A DNA stretch of 59,208 nucleotides from NCBI RefSeq assembly GCF_032062245.1, contig NZ_DAMBQF010000015.1, positions 1-59,208 of the forward strand, read 5' to 3'. The notes beneath the pieces were generated by a model, which was not told the origin of the DNA, searched no databases, and was given only the letters and a program-made list of their open reading frames with translations. Source of the stretch: Soonwooa sp032062245 (GTDB lineage: Bacteria > Bacteroidota > Bacteroidia > Flavobacteriales > Weeksellaceae). The position numbers and the translations under genes are program-made. This document shows, in pieces, positions 18,501 to 26,882 of the stretch (its first letter is position 1; each line of letters begins with the position of its first letter).

Positions 18501-21194
18501 AAAGTGCATCACGGGACAGAAGCTGTAGATATGTCATCTGGCTCAATTAATCAACAGTATATTGCTAGGCTGGATCTTAGCGGTACGGTGTTGAGGCTGA
18601 ATCAACTCTCCACAACCGGAACAGAAATCCTATTAGACGGATCAGATATTTCTGCAAGCACGATTAATATTAGTCCGCAAACCCCAGTTAATTCGCTTAA
18701 TAGTATTTTGAAAGGTGGTTCTATTAAAACCAATTCTCTTGCTCATTATTTTGAGAGGATCGATATACGCGGTTATTATAGCAATTATACTGACCAGTTT
18801 TTGACCACTATTGATTTACCAAATACCAAAGTAAATCTTCTGAATATTTTAACAAATAGTAATAGTAGCACCCCTATAACTACTACATACGCGACTGTAA
18901 GATTTGCCAGTCTGAAGGAAGTAAATCAACTGAACATTGAGAGATCAAATATCATTGAGCTGGCAAATAATATCAAGGTAAACCAGTCTATGTTGTTGCA
19001 GGGAGGATGTACGGATGCGGATCAGCTGCTGATACGGGGATATAAAAATGCGCTAAGGCAAATCATTATCCCTGCATACAATACTACAGATTTTATCATC
19101 TACCGAGTAAGGTTAAACTATATATCATCTTCCGACGGACAAAGCTACACCGCGACCGAAAGTACGAATGTGGGCGGAAACTCTGGGATTAATTTTGTTG
19201 CATCTCCTTCCAAGGATTTGTATTGGGTAGGAGGGCAAGGTAACTGGAATGACGGAAATCATTGGTCGCTAACCTCCGGCGGAACTCCTGTCGGGAGTTG
19301 CGGTTTCCCCAGCGCAAAAGACAATGTGTTTTTTGATGCTAATTCAGGTTTCACGACGACACACAAAACCGTAATCGTTGGCGGTAATCAAAGTTCCCTT
19401 GCCAATAATGTCACTTTTAACAGTGATCCTAATTCTCCATTAATAAATGGAGCTACATATTCTATTGAGAGAAATCTTCTAGTTTATGGAAACCTTGTAT
19501 TACAAAACAATACAACACTTGGCTCTTCTATTGACGTTACTATGCCGCAAAGTACCACACCTGGACAAACCAGGTATATTGACACTAAAGGAGTAATGGG
19601 AATGAGGATTAGCATAAACGCGTCTCAGGATTATTTTGAGCTTCAGAGCCCTTATAAAGGTTCAATATACGGAACGAATGTAAAAGGTTTCAAAACCAAT
19701 GCCTATGCAATGGATATTAATAATTATGGGTTGCAGTTCCATTACACACAGAACATTAATCAGGTATTGGATTTCGGACAATCCGTAATTACTGATGCTT
19801 CATCAGGTAGCGGTATTGTTATTTCATCAGGTAACAATTATCCTGTAACGATAAATGCCGCGAATGCTAAGATAGCAACCGGTAACTTTGTCATCAATGT
19901 TCCGAACCAGAATAGCTTTGGCGATATTACCATCAACAAAAACGGAATATTTAATGCGGGAACAACAATACACAACTTCAACAAGGTAACTTTCCTGGGA
20001 ATCCTGACGCCTTCGGCAACCAGTACGCTGGCTTCTGCTGGGAATTATAAGACTCTGTACTTCTCTCCCGGAAATTATAAAATAGCTTCGGGACAAAACA
20101 TTTCCGAAAACCTGTTTATGACAGGAACACCATGCAACAGGATCAATATAAGTAGGACAGCAGATTCCGGGCAAAGTCTTATCAATTTGAATATGGCAGC
20201 AAGCTATACATTGTTTTACGCTTCTATTCAGGATATGAATTTTTCAAGAACTGTAAATGCCTATGGAAACAGTCAGGATTTGGGTAACACCAACAACCTT
20301 ACTATTGTACCCACCAATGTACAGGCTGCGGGATTTGGGAGTAAAACACTTTGTGCTTCTGATTTCCCCAAAACCTATGATGGATCAGCTTTATTTGGTA
20401 CAGACCCTAATGCAACTTATACGTGGACAAAGATGGGAACACCTGATGTGGTGATCAGTACTCAGCCTATTGTTACCTTTACCCAACCGGGAAGCTACAA
20501 GGTAAATGTAACTTACAGCCAAGACGGATGTAACATTACAGAAAACTTTACGGTTTCTTCTGTTGCTTTACCTGTAGATAATACTACTGTGTCTACTACT
20601 AGTGTATCCCAGTTGCCTATGGGAAATGTTCCCGTTATTTTCAAAGGAAGCCAGACCAGCCAGACCTATATCTTTACATACAGTATTAACAACGGTCCCG
20701 ATATGGAAATCACTTCCAATACAAATGGGGTTGCAACAATTAATCATCCGAGAAATGTCGCGGGCACTTTTGTGTATCATCTGAAAGGGATTCGTTTTGC
20801 TAATGGAATGGCTTGTCCAGTTGTTATTAGTAATAAAGATATTGTTGTTCAAATTAATCCTGATTGCCCAACACCCGGAGTTGTTCAGATGTATGGCACC
20901 GAATTGATGGGATGTACAGCAAGTAAGGGAGCAAAAAGACTCGCAGAGGCATCCCCGATTAGCATTACAATTCCTTCTTTGGATCTCAATATAGCACGCT
21001 TCATCCCAGAAACTGGCATTATTGTTAAAGAAGGTACAGATATTTTCCTGCTTAGAAACAGCAATGCTTCACCTGAGACTTTAACAGGACTTCCAGCCTC
21101 AAAACCTCATGCAGTAGGTGCGATACTCTACCATAACGATCATTTTTATGAAGGCGTAGAAAACGGAAAATGGATACGGATTGATAATGATTAA
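15534..21194 (+). CDS. Giant modular secreted surface protein
   Basis: 1886 residues, signal peptide cut near ILAQ. Four copies of a module start are visible near residues 22, 455, 850 and 1229, each reading like YWxGGxGxWxDxNHWS followed by PxxxDNVFFDxxSGFT; copies 2 to 4 are preceded by NSGxNF-like text. The module length is about 380-430 residues, with Ser/Thr/Asn-rich beta-solenoid-like sequence between. Near residues 1610-1690 there is a PKD-like fold (YTWTKMG, FTQPGSYKVNVTY). I see no typical type IX C-terminal sorting domain. It is probably an adhesin or surface fibre, but no enzyme motif was found. Its partner is probably the S74 protein just upstream. Confidence 0.75.
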   Translation: MKLKLYLIFFLALCQQILAQSDYYWVGGAGSWSDLNHWRIGSSSGPQATIIPSKYDNVFFNNNSGFTASGVTLNVSPSATCKNFIVDDNFSSSIRFSPGSILNIYGNLKWRGNIAAYYNITFNLYSDSGNTLPNLIDITGKLIDLSWISTTYLSSVNFLGNGSFKLINDFNSNGYFSFNVGESASLDSNNKNITVDREITYTSSAVSDFGTSQLKSLSYSTAATSTFNANVNLTQASITAYSLSFPTTQNVKNISFTKKITVGTYLKTENITGVSNAALETSTGTGGYEIGNLNIPTSNSSWTYIGSSTPTNNIATLKVGTLTMGGDGNRYFYALRNDISNLTLGSGNSAFSTGKYNIDNLILNGGNYFISSASGDEFKVNQNLIANASCAGTIPRLTGGNVVIPATANGGAVIDFPRYMFQNVKLTGGASVTAAIDNGGNTGNISFVGAASRTFYRIGGGGNWDDYAKWSFISGGTSANCLPTRFDDVIFDEKSGFTAGNNTLTGSSTSLEVRNMTWNNTPGNPVFNPGFSYVNIYGSLYLQKDMTASNATFSFFKISPADPPIDRYLSFEGQKIKTLYVSELANDNFHLQPASWAAPYDVEVVEGFSFNVMNNGIWQPANLYANSTKINANSVYLGGKSVFIDHTLIRTPTLWMYTQQPVNAPASTLYIAKEYNGKKDTYTHANHFFGNLYMEGTATGTFSAVKSNLFQINSGTDISITDATTNILNVNAGNKISFTGTDFVKNFNVNTAVDLVINLLTNLTVTDTFLYKRLDCDIVKSFTGAGNSNLILGNTINGNGFVELNRLSVSYIRASYVTPVAGSNPINANNSINNTGNSGVNFTLPAPKNFYWKGGSGNWNDINHWSLDSSPARATSTCGIPSLYDNVFFDEYSGIATVGTTNVETQNPVYVNNMTFSGLPATAIFNITNNNSYQTYINGDLTLYPGYGAVYNNNPGFTLINRNKPAGINKSVYPNGAGANLIFTDNANWKVHHGTEAVDMSSGSINQQYIARLDLSGTVLRLNQLSTTGTEILLDGSDISASTINISPQTPVNSLNSILKGGSIKTNSLAHYFERIDIRGYYSNYTDQFLTTIDLPNTKVNLLNILTNSNSSTPITTTYATVRFASLKEVNQLNIERSNIIELANNIKVNQSMLLQGGCTDADQLLIRGYKNALRQIIIPAYNTTDFIIYRVRLNYISSSDGQSYTATESTNVGGNSGINFVASPSKDLYWVGGQGNWNDGNHWSLTSGGTPVGSCGFPSAKDNVFFDANSGFTTTHKTVIVGGNQSSLANNVTFNSDPNSPLINGATYSIERNLLVYGNLVLQNNTTLGSSIDVTMPQSTTPGQTRYIDTKGVMGMRISINASQDYFELQSPYKGSIYGTNVKGFKTNAYAMDINNYGLQFHYTQNINQVLDFGQSVITDASSGSGIVISSGNNYPVTINAANAKIATGNFVINVPNQNSFGDITINKNGIFNAGTTIHNFNKVTFLGILTPSATSTLASAGNYKTLYFSPGNYKIASGQNISENLFMTGTPCNRINISRTADSGQSLINLNMAASYTLFYASIQDMNFSRTVNAYGNSQDLGNTNNLTIVPTNVQAAGFGSKTLCASDFPKTYDGSALFGTDPNATYTWTKMGTPDVVISTQPIVTFTQPGSYKVNVTYSQDGCNITENFTVSSVALPVDNTTVSTTSVSQLPMGNVPVIFKGSQTSQTYIFTYSINNGPDMEITSNTNGVATINHPRNVAGTFVYHLKGIRFANGMACPVVISNKDIVVQINPDCPTPGVVQMYGTELMGCTASKGAKRLAEASPISITIPSLDLNIARFIPETGIIVKEGTDIFLLRNSNASPETLTGLPASKPHAVGAILYHNDHFYEGVENGKWIRIDND

Positions 21195-21286
21195 ATAATG
21201 GCTCAAAATTTATAATGATTATTGAATAAGCAATACCATTCGTAAAATAACCTGAGTTCGGTTTAGGCAAAGTCTAAAAATACTTG

Positions 21287-21327
21287 ACCGTCATTTACTT
21301 TTTTCAAGTTTAATGGCGGTTTTTTTT
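21287..21327 (+). terminator. Terminator of the giant-protein operon
   Basis: accgtcatt (21287-21295) pairs with aatggcggt (21312-21320), with an inner ACTT/AAGT, followed by T7. It lies about 90 bp after the stop of the 1886-residue gene. Confidence 0.8.
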
Positions 21328-21331
21328 GGAA

Positions 21332-21362
21332 AGAAAAAAACCACTTCACAAAGAAGTGGTTT
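21332..21362 (-). terminator. Terminator of the convergent surface-protein genes
   Basis: On the minus strand AAACCACTTC pairs with GAAGTGGTTT around a 5-nt loop and runs into TTTTTTTCTTT. It ends the transcript of the 186-residue gene. Confidence 0.85.
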
Positions 21363-21384
21363 AGAAATATTTAGATTTAAAATC

Positions 21385-21945
21385 TTAAGGCTTAGTCCAG
21401 AAAGTCCATTCTCTACCGTTGTACAAAGCCAATTGCTGTGTTCCGGTTACATAGACCATCATTCCAGCTGTTGGATTGACGATATCTGTGTGTGAATTCA
21501 CTCTCGGTAAGATCATCGCTTTATTTGTATCCCCTAAGACCAAAATCCCAGAAGTTGTATCTGTAGCCGGCGTTCCACCAATCAAGGTTTTCGCTGTTGA
21601 ATTTTCAGTATTAGTATCTGGAACGTTGGCTGTTGTTGGTGCATAGGCACCTGCCGACAAATCTCCCCAACTAGTCACAGCAGTTGCATTAGCTGTAGCT
21701 GCAGTTCCAAATTTAACTTTCTGATCAGTACTATCAAAAATTATAGTTCCTGGAACTGCAGAAGTTACACCTGCTGCAGAAGTCACCCAAGGCAATACAA
21801 CTCCTCTCGCGCCTCCAGCTGCATTTCCAAATTCTAAGGACACTGTTGCGTTAGCCGCTGTATATGGACTCGCTTTACCAATAGTAACTTGAGCAAAACT
21901 AAGGTTAGAAACTAAAATTATTAGTGATGTTATATATGTTTTCAT
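21385..21945 (-). CDS. Secreted protein with C-terminal GMMVY...W module
   Basis: 186 residues, signal peptide cut near LSFAQ. Low-complexity Ala/Thr-rich middle, then LGDTNKAMILPRV and a C-terminal segment of the form GMMVYVTGTQQLALYNGREW. The same kind of ending is seen in the 793-residue gene just upstream. I know this pattern only as a frequent ending of exported Bacteroidota proteins of unknown role, usually next to large surface proteins. It starts 5 bp after the 793-residue gene stops and is surely in the same transcript. No catalytic motif is seen. Confidence 0.75.
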   Translation of the reverse strand: MKTYITSLIILVSNLSFAQVTIGKASPYTAANATVSLEFGNAAGGARGVVLPWVTSAAGVTSAVPGTIIFDSTDQKVKFGTAATANATAVTSWGDLSAGAYAPTTANVPDTNTENSTAKTLIGGTPATDTTSGILVLGDTNKAMILPRVNSHTDIVNPTAGMMVYVTGTQQLALYNGREWTFWTKP

Positions 21946-21950
21946 CTTAA

Positions 21951-24332
21951 TTATGGATTTGAATCATTACAAGTTTGTTTAGTATAACAGTTCCAAGATG
22001 TCCCGTCATAAATCTTAAGACAATTGACAGTTGTGTCATATACCATCATTCCTGTTACTCCAATAATAGAGGACAATGCAGAAGTCGGAACTCTGTTGAT
22101 CACGAAACCTTTTGTTTTCGCGTCTAATACTGTATATGCTCCGTTCATTCTAACTGGCCATTCACCAGTATTACCTCCAGCTCTAGCAAGTGCAGTAATA
22201 CCGTGTTTAGTAGGCAATGTTGTTCCTGTAGTCGTAGCAGGGCGGAAACAACGATCACAATCTGGATCTCTTACAAAACTATTTTGAGAACTTCCAAAAT
22301 TTTGACCAATATCAGCCGTACCATCTGTATTGTCAGAAATACCTGCTAAGTTGGATGGGTTTGTAGTTGTATTCAAGTTACTTCCTGCAACATTCACCAA
22401 TTGAGGAACTCCGTTAGCTCCCGTAGATGTACTAATGATCTGAGCCGGAGTACCCGTTGTTGTGCCATTATAAGTCACTTTTATTTGACCACGGTATGGA
22501 TAATTCGCATCTGTTATAGGTAGAGATAATGAATGGATGTGAGTTCTTCTTACAAATTCTGACCCCTCCAAAGCATCTGCACAACCATCATTGTCTGAAT
22601 CTACGTCAAACTGATTGGAAATACCGTCATTATCTGGATCACAGAAACCATTTTTGACTCCATTTGCTCTTCCAGTAATATAGGTAGGTCCTTGAACGAT
22701 CTGACTTAGAATAACCGTGTTAGATCCTGTCCTATTCCAAGTGATATTATTAAATGTATTTCCATTATAAAGCTGAAGAGGAAACAACTGACCTCCACTA
22801 ACTTTACTACCATACATATTAACCGATCCATTTTTATGAATAATAATTCTAACAAGTGGATTAGTAGCATTTCCTGTCATGTTATAAATATGGGGTATGC
22901 TTCCAATACCATATCGATCTCCATTAAAAAACCTTACGTTATCCGTTTGATCCGGCTGAAACTGCAATTCACTTGTTGTTAAATTTGTACCATTTATATT
23001 CAGTGTAAATGAATTATCTAATGTGTAAACATCAAAGATAAATCCTAAATCTGCAGCAGGCGCAGAGAAGTTAACCGTAGTTCCGTTTGAAGTATTATAA
23101 TTAACAGTTCCTACTGCATCTCCACATTCAAAAATATCTAATATACCATCATTATCAGAATCTAAATCTTGATAATCCGGAATAGTATCTTTATCAGTAT
23201 CTTTTTCTACAACAACATTTACACTACAAGCAGTTGTGCTTCCGTTCAGGTTAACGCTTATTGTTCGTGTTCCCGAACTCCCTCCTCCATCATATACAAG
23301 AGGAACAGAAATAGAAGTGGTTGTAGAGGTTACAGTAGTAGTATATGAGCTGTTAAAATTAGCTCCAGAAATATTTATAGTATATGTTCCAGGTCCATAA
23401 ACATTAGTAATTGGAATATTAAGAGATCTTTCGCCATTGCTTGCAACACCTTCAACAAATGGTGTTGTAGGGCTTTGTGTAATACCACTACATGTTAATG
23501 TAAAAGGGACATAATAAGGAACTGACGCTAAATCGAGATTGGAATAAGAAGAACTAGTATAAGTAGCTGATAATATTGAAGTACCATCATAGATATTAAT
23601 TCTACGGATTTCAATATTATTATTGGTTGTATTAACACTTGCAATATATACATACCCTTGTAGATAGGCCATCCCCTGAATCCCTCTTGATGTAGGTAAA
23701 TTAGTCTGATCCGCCTGTCCAGTAATAGCTGTAGAAATAGCTTTTGTCGCAACCCCCGTAGCAATAGAAATTTTGAAAAGATATCTTGCTGTGCCATTAT
23801 TCACAAACATGTATATATTATTCTGATAATCAAAGAATGTATCGGTTCCAAACGTAGTTCCATTATTCCAATCAGTATCTGTACTGGTAATAGGTATAGC
23901 AGATCCGGATGGATAAATTGGGTAAAGAGTCTTGGTACCAGATCGGAAACCATAAACATTTCCAAAATAAGGACCTGGAACGTTATTGGTTGCTATCCCT
24001 CCAATTTCTACACCAGGAATAGTAGTTCCAGATATAGCAGTTCCATTTTTATACAATGTAGAACCTGCTGCAATATTAGAATTAATGAAAACAAGTGTTG
24101 ATGGATTCCCGCCAGGCTGATCATAACCAACAGCTAAGTTGCTTATATTTGAAGGTGTTCCACTTGAATTAGGTATTGTTAGAAGTATTGGCGAAGCTCC
24201 ACCTGTTATATCATAAACTCTACCAGTTGACGCAGTTGATAAATAAAGTCTGTCTGCGGCGGCTTGAGAAAATAGCATTCCACTAGTCATAAGTAGAAAT
24301 ACTGATATATAAAGTAGATTTAATTTTTTCAT
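21951..24332 (-). CDS. Large secreted protein with thrombospondin-3-like Ca repeats
   Basis: 793 residues, signal peptide cut near LFSQ. Roughly 20-270 looks like a beta-propeller-like repeat region (short YxG/SGS strands). Acidic Ca-binding repeats of the thrombospondin type 3 kind follow in two places: DKDTIPDYQDLDSDNDGILD near 380-400 and DPDNDGISNQFDVDSDNDGC near 570-590. The last 60 residues are ITALARAGGNTGEWP, then GMMVYDTTVNCLKIYDGTSW, with four Cys near the end. Presumably exported to the surface. Transcribed from the 236-residue gene's side and followed immediately by the 186-residue gene. Confidence 0.75.
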   Translation of the reverse strand: MKKLNLLYISVFLLMTSGMLFSQAAADRLYLSTASTGRVYDITGGASPILLTIPNSSGTPSNISNLAVGYDQPGGNPSTLVFINSNIAAGSTLYKNGTAISGTTIPGVEIGGIATNNVPGPYFGNVYGFRSGTKTLYPIYPSGSAIPITSTDTDWNNGTTFGTDTFFDYQNNIYMFVNNGTARYLFKISIATGVATKAISTAITGQADQTNLPTSRGIQGMAYLQGYVYIASVNTTNNNIEIRRINIYDGTSILSATYTSSSYSNLDLASVPYYVPFTLTCSGITQSPTTPFVEGVASNGERSLNIPITNVYGPGTYTINISGANFNSSYTTTVTSTTTSISVPLVYDGGGSSGTRTISVNLNGSTTACSVNVVVEKDTDKDTIPDYQDLDSDNDGILDIFECGDAVGTVNYNTSNGTTVNFSAPAADLGFIFDVYTLDNSFTLNINGTNLTTSELQFQPDQTDNVRFFNGDRYGIGSIPHIYNMTGNATNPLVRIIIHKNGSVNMYGSKVSGGQLFPLQLYNGNTFNNITWNRTGSNTVILSQIVQGPTYITGRANGVKNGFCDPDNDGISNQFDVDSDNDGCADALEGSEFVRRTHIHSLSLPITDANYPYRGQIKVTYNGTTTGTPAQIISTSTGANGVPQLVNVAGSNLNTTTNPSNLAGISDNTDGTADIGQNFGSSQNSFVRDPDCDRCFRPATTTGTTLPTKHGITALARAGGNTGEWPVRMNGAYTVLDAKTKGFVINRVPTSALSSIIGVTGMMVYDTTVNCLKIYDGTSWNCYTKQTCNDSNP

Positions 24333-24410
24333 AAAAGATTATTATTAATAAATATATAATTTGCCTTGGAAAATTATTCGCAAAGAAAATGTCTAGTAAA
24401 AAACTTATGA

Positions 24411-25076
24411 TTAAATTAAATCCGGCGGTGGCCTGACAGAATAGCCAACTGGATTGGTTTTTAAGTTGTAATTACTATGAGTATAAAAATAATCCGCCGA
24501 ATAAAGAAAATCTAATGAAACGGTTTTGGACTGCTCATTAGAAAGAACAATGCATTTAAAATATTGATAATCGTTATTTGGTGAAATAAAAGAAATATCT
24601 CCAGATCTCTTTCCTGTTAAGAAGCGACTACCATCAAGACCATTAGAAATCTTCAAAGTGATTTCTTTTTTTGGCAAATCAGCTAGTGATTTCGCCATTT
24701 TTTCTTCTTTAGAAACCAACAGTTTCTTTTTCGGATGAAGTTCTTCCGCGCTTTGCTTTGCAGGAGATTCGGTTGTAGAATTTTTAGCAATAAGTTTGAT
24801 CTCATCGTCGTTAAGCTTAACGACTTTTGAGTATTGCTGTATGCTTTTGCTTTTAGATATCTGCTGGTTGAAGGATTCATCTTTGGAATAGATGACCGCG
24901 TCTCCAACCACTACAATTCCTGGAGGAGCAGACTCATTATGGCTTATTTCTTGAGCCGAAACAGAAAAAGAGCCTAATGAAAAAAAGAAGAATAAAAGAG
25001 AAAACTGCCACAATTTAAAATTTAAATTGGCATAATCTCTTGCTTGCACCGAGGTAGGCAATAAACTTTTTTTCAT
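24411..25076 (-). CDS. Exported protein of unknown function
   Basis: I do not recognise this family. From the Met at 25076 it has 221 residues: a basic N-terminus, one hydrophobic stretch (LLFFFFSLGSFSVSAQ) that looks like a late signal peptide after about 25 residues, a charged Lys/Ser/Glu-rich middle, and a C-terminus ending in VRPPPDLI. The frame extends 15 codons further upstream, but a TACTTTTG promoter box with TTG 21 bp before it lies across that part, so the transcript would begin almost at the chosen ATG. It heads the set of three minus-strand exported proteins and lies 65 bp behind the rplL terminator. Confidence 0.6.
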   Translation of the reverse strand: MKKSLLPTSVQARDYANLNFKLWQFSLLFFFFSLGSFSVSAQEISHNESAPPGIVVVGDAVIYSKDESFNQQISKSKSIQQYSKVVKLNDDEIKLIAKNSTTESPAKQSAEELHPKKKLLVSKEEKMAKSLADLPKKEITLKISNGLDGSRFLTGKRSGDISFISPNNDYQYFKCIVLSNEQSKTVSLDFLYSADYFYTHSNYNLKTNPVGYSVRPPPDLI

Positions 25077-25080
25077 TTTG

Positions 25081-25112
25081 CAAAAGTAATAAAAATAATG
25101 GCTTAGTATCAA
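25081..25112 (-). promoter_or_regulatory. Promoter of the 221-residue exported protein gene
   Basis: Minus-strand TACTTTTG (25088-25081) and TTG (25112-25110), 21 bp apart. Only four bases (CAAA) separate the box from ATG, so the mRNA should be leaderless or nearly so. Confidence 0.6.
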
Positions 25113-25136
25113 CAATAACAAAACTTAACATAAAAA

Positions 25137-25163
25137 AAGCGACTAGGTGTAAACCTGTCGCTT
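25137..25163 (-). terminator. Terminator after rplL
   Basis: AAGCGAC pairs with GTCGCTT and AGGT with ACCT (one bulge), followed on the minus strand by TTTTTTTATG. It lies 23 bp behind the rplL stop and should end the rplKAJL transcript well before rpoB. Confidence 0.85.
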
Positions 25164-25185
25164 CTATTATATTATTGAGTAATGA

Positions 25186-25554
25186 TTACTTCAATTCTAC
25201 TTCAGCACCAGCTTCTTCAAGTTGTTTCTTAAGAGCTTCAGCTTCGTCTTTAGATACACCTTCTTTGATTGGAGAAGGAGCTCCGTCTACGATATCTTTA
25301 GCTTCTTTAAGACCAGCACCAGTTAAATCTTTTACTAATTTAACAACAGCTAATTTAGAAGCACCAGCTGACTTAAGGATTACGTCGAATTCAGTTTTTT
25401 CCTCAGCAGCATCACCAGCACCACCAGCAGCTACAACTACAGCAGCAGCAGCAGGCTCAATTCCGTACTCATCTTTAAGGATTGTAGCTAATTCGTTAAC
25501 GTCTTTTACAGTTAGGTTTACAAGCGTTTCCGCTAAATTTTTTAAATCTGACAT
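25186..25554 (-). CDS. rplL: Ribosomal protein bL12 (L7/L12)
   Basis: 122 residues. N-terminal dimerisation part (LKNLAETLVNLTVKDVNELA), Ala/Gly-rich hinge (AAAAVVVAAGGAGDAAEEK), and the conserved C-terminal domain (KLAVVKLVKDLTGAGLKEAK, then DGAPSPIKEGVSKDEAEALK). It is the multi-copy stalk protein that recruits translation factors. It follows rplJ after 48 bp and is the last gene of its transcript here, with an intrinsic terminator just behind. That separates it from rpoB. Confidence 0.97.
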   Translation of the reverse strand: MSDLKNLAETLVNLTVKDVNELATILKDEYGIEPAAAAVVVAAGGAGDAAEEKTEFDVILKSAGASKLAVVKLVKDLTGAGLKEAKDIVDGAPSPIKEGVSKDEAEALKKQLEEAGAEVELK

Positions 25555-25602
25555 TGTATTAATGTTTTGTTTGTTGAACTTATTTGATTGTTTTGAGTTT
25601 AA

Positions 25603-26172
25603 TTATTCTGCGCTAGCTTCAGGAGTTTCTGTAGCTGGAGCTTCTTCTGCGTTTACTTCTTCTACAGCTGGCGCTTCTACTTCTGTAGCACCTTCTGCTT
25701 TGTTTTGTAATGCAGAAACCAATCTTTGGATTGGTGATTGAAGTAATCCAATGATTTCTCCGATCATCTCCTCCTTAGACTTGATGTTAGCAAGAGTGTC
25801 TAGGTTGTTATCACCAACGTAGATAGTCTCTTGTAAGAATGCAGACTTAAGTGCTGGTTTTTCAGCTTTCTTTCTGAATCCTTGGATTAATTTTGCAGGA
25901 GCGTTAGCGGTTTCAGCGATCATTACTACTGAATTCCCTTTGAAAGTTGGGAACATTTCAGAATAATCAACACCTTCAACTTGCTCCATAGCTTTTTGTA
26001 AAAGTGTATTTTTAACAACTTTTACTTTGATATTTTGCTTGAAAGCTTGTCTTCTAAAATCTGAAGTCTGACCAGCATTCAATCCTTCAAGATCAGCTAC
26101 ATAAACAACTTTAGCATCTTGTAGTAGATCTTTTATATCTTGTATTACTAATACTTTTTCTTCTTTTGTCAT
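25603..26172 (-). CDS. rplJ: Ribosomal protein uL10
   Basis: 189 residues. The N-terminal rRNA-binding part is standard for L10 (VYVADLEGLNAGQTSDFRRQ, KVVKNTLLQKA, FKGNSVVMI). Helix 8, which carries L7/L12 dimers, is near EEMIGEIIGLLQSP. The last 30 residues form an Ala/Glu/Pro-rich acidic tail (EAPAVEEVNAEEAPATETPE), seen in many Flavobacteriia and probably disordered. It follows rplA after 12 bp. Confidence 0.96.
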   Translation of the reverse strand: MTKEEKVLVIQDIKDLLQDAKVVYVADLEGLNAGQTSDFRRQAFKQNIKVKVVKNTLLQKAMEQVEGVDYSEMFPTFKGNSVVMIAETANAPAKLIQGFRKKAEKPALKSAFLQETIYVGDNNLDTLANIKSKEEMIGEIIGLLQSPIQRLVSALQNKAEGATEVEAPAVEEVNAEEAPATETPEASAE

Positions 26173-26184
26173 TTCTTCTCGATT

Positions 26185-26877
26185 TTAGTTTACAGATTTC
26201 GTGTCAATGGCAATACCTGGACTCATAGTAGAAGAAAGGTAGATAGACTTAACGTAAGTACCTTTAGCCGCGGTTGGCTTTAACTTCATTAGAGTTTGGA
26301 TCAATTCCTGAGCATTTTCCTTGATTTTATCAGCATCGAAAGATACTTTACCGATAGCAGCATGGATAATACCATATTTATCAACTTTGAAGTCGATTTT
26401 ACCAGATTTCACTTCAGAAACTGCTTTACCTACTTCCATTGTAACAGTACCAGATTTTGGGTTAGGCATTAGACCTCTTGGACCTAACACACGTCCTAAA
26501 GGACCTAGTTTACCCATAACTGCTGGCATAGTAACGATAACGTCAACATCTGTCCAACCATCTTTTATTTTTTGTAAGTACTCATCAAGACCTACATAAT
26601 CAGCACCAGCTTCTTTAGCTTCAGCTTCTTTATCTGGAGTTACTAAAGCAAGAACTTTAACATCCTTACCAGTACCATGAGGAAGAGATACAACACCTCT
26701 TACCATTTGGTTAGCTTTTCTTGGATCAACGCCTAATCTTACAGCGATATCTACAGAAGCATCAAACTTTGCAGTGTTTACTTCTTTCACTAAAGCAGAA
26801 CCTTCTTCTAAAGAATAAACTTTGTTCTTTTCTACTTTTGCTAAAGCTTCCTTTTGCTTTTTTGTTAATGTTGCCAT
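26185..26877 (-). CDS. rplA: Ribosomal protein uL1
   Basis: 230 residues with the usual two-domain L1 sequence: FDASVDIAVRLGVDPRKANQ at the start, GVVSLPHGTGKDVKV, the signature LGPRGLMPNPKSGTV, and the C-terminal YLSSTMSPGIAID. It forms the L1 stalk and in many bacteria represses its own mRNA by binding the leader of rplK. Here rplK-rplA are 5 bp apart and a hairpin lies in the rplK leader. Confidence 0.97.
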   Translation of the reverse strand: MATLTKKQKEALAKVEKNKVYSLEEGSALVKEVNTAKFDASVDIAVRLGVDPRKANQMVRGVVSLPHGTGKDVKVLALVTPDKEAEAKEAGADYVGLDEYLQKIKDGWTDVDVIVTMPAVMGKLGPLGRVLGPRGLMPNPKSGTVTMEVGKAVSEVKSGKIDFKVDKYGIIHAAIGKVSFDADKIKENAQELIQTLMKLKPTAAKGTYVKSIYLSSTMSPGIAIDTKSVN

Positions 26878-26882
26878 AATTC

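Noticed and set aside
14638..21194. S74 protein and giant protein taken as prophage tail genes
   Set aside because: Both have signal peptides, and no other phage gene (capsid, terminase, integrase, lysis) is nearby.
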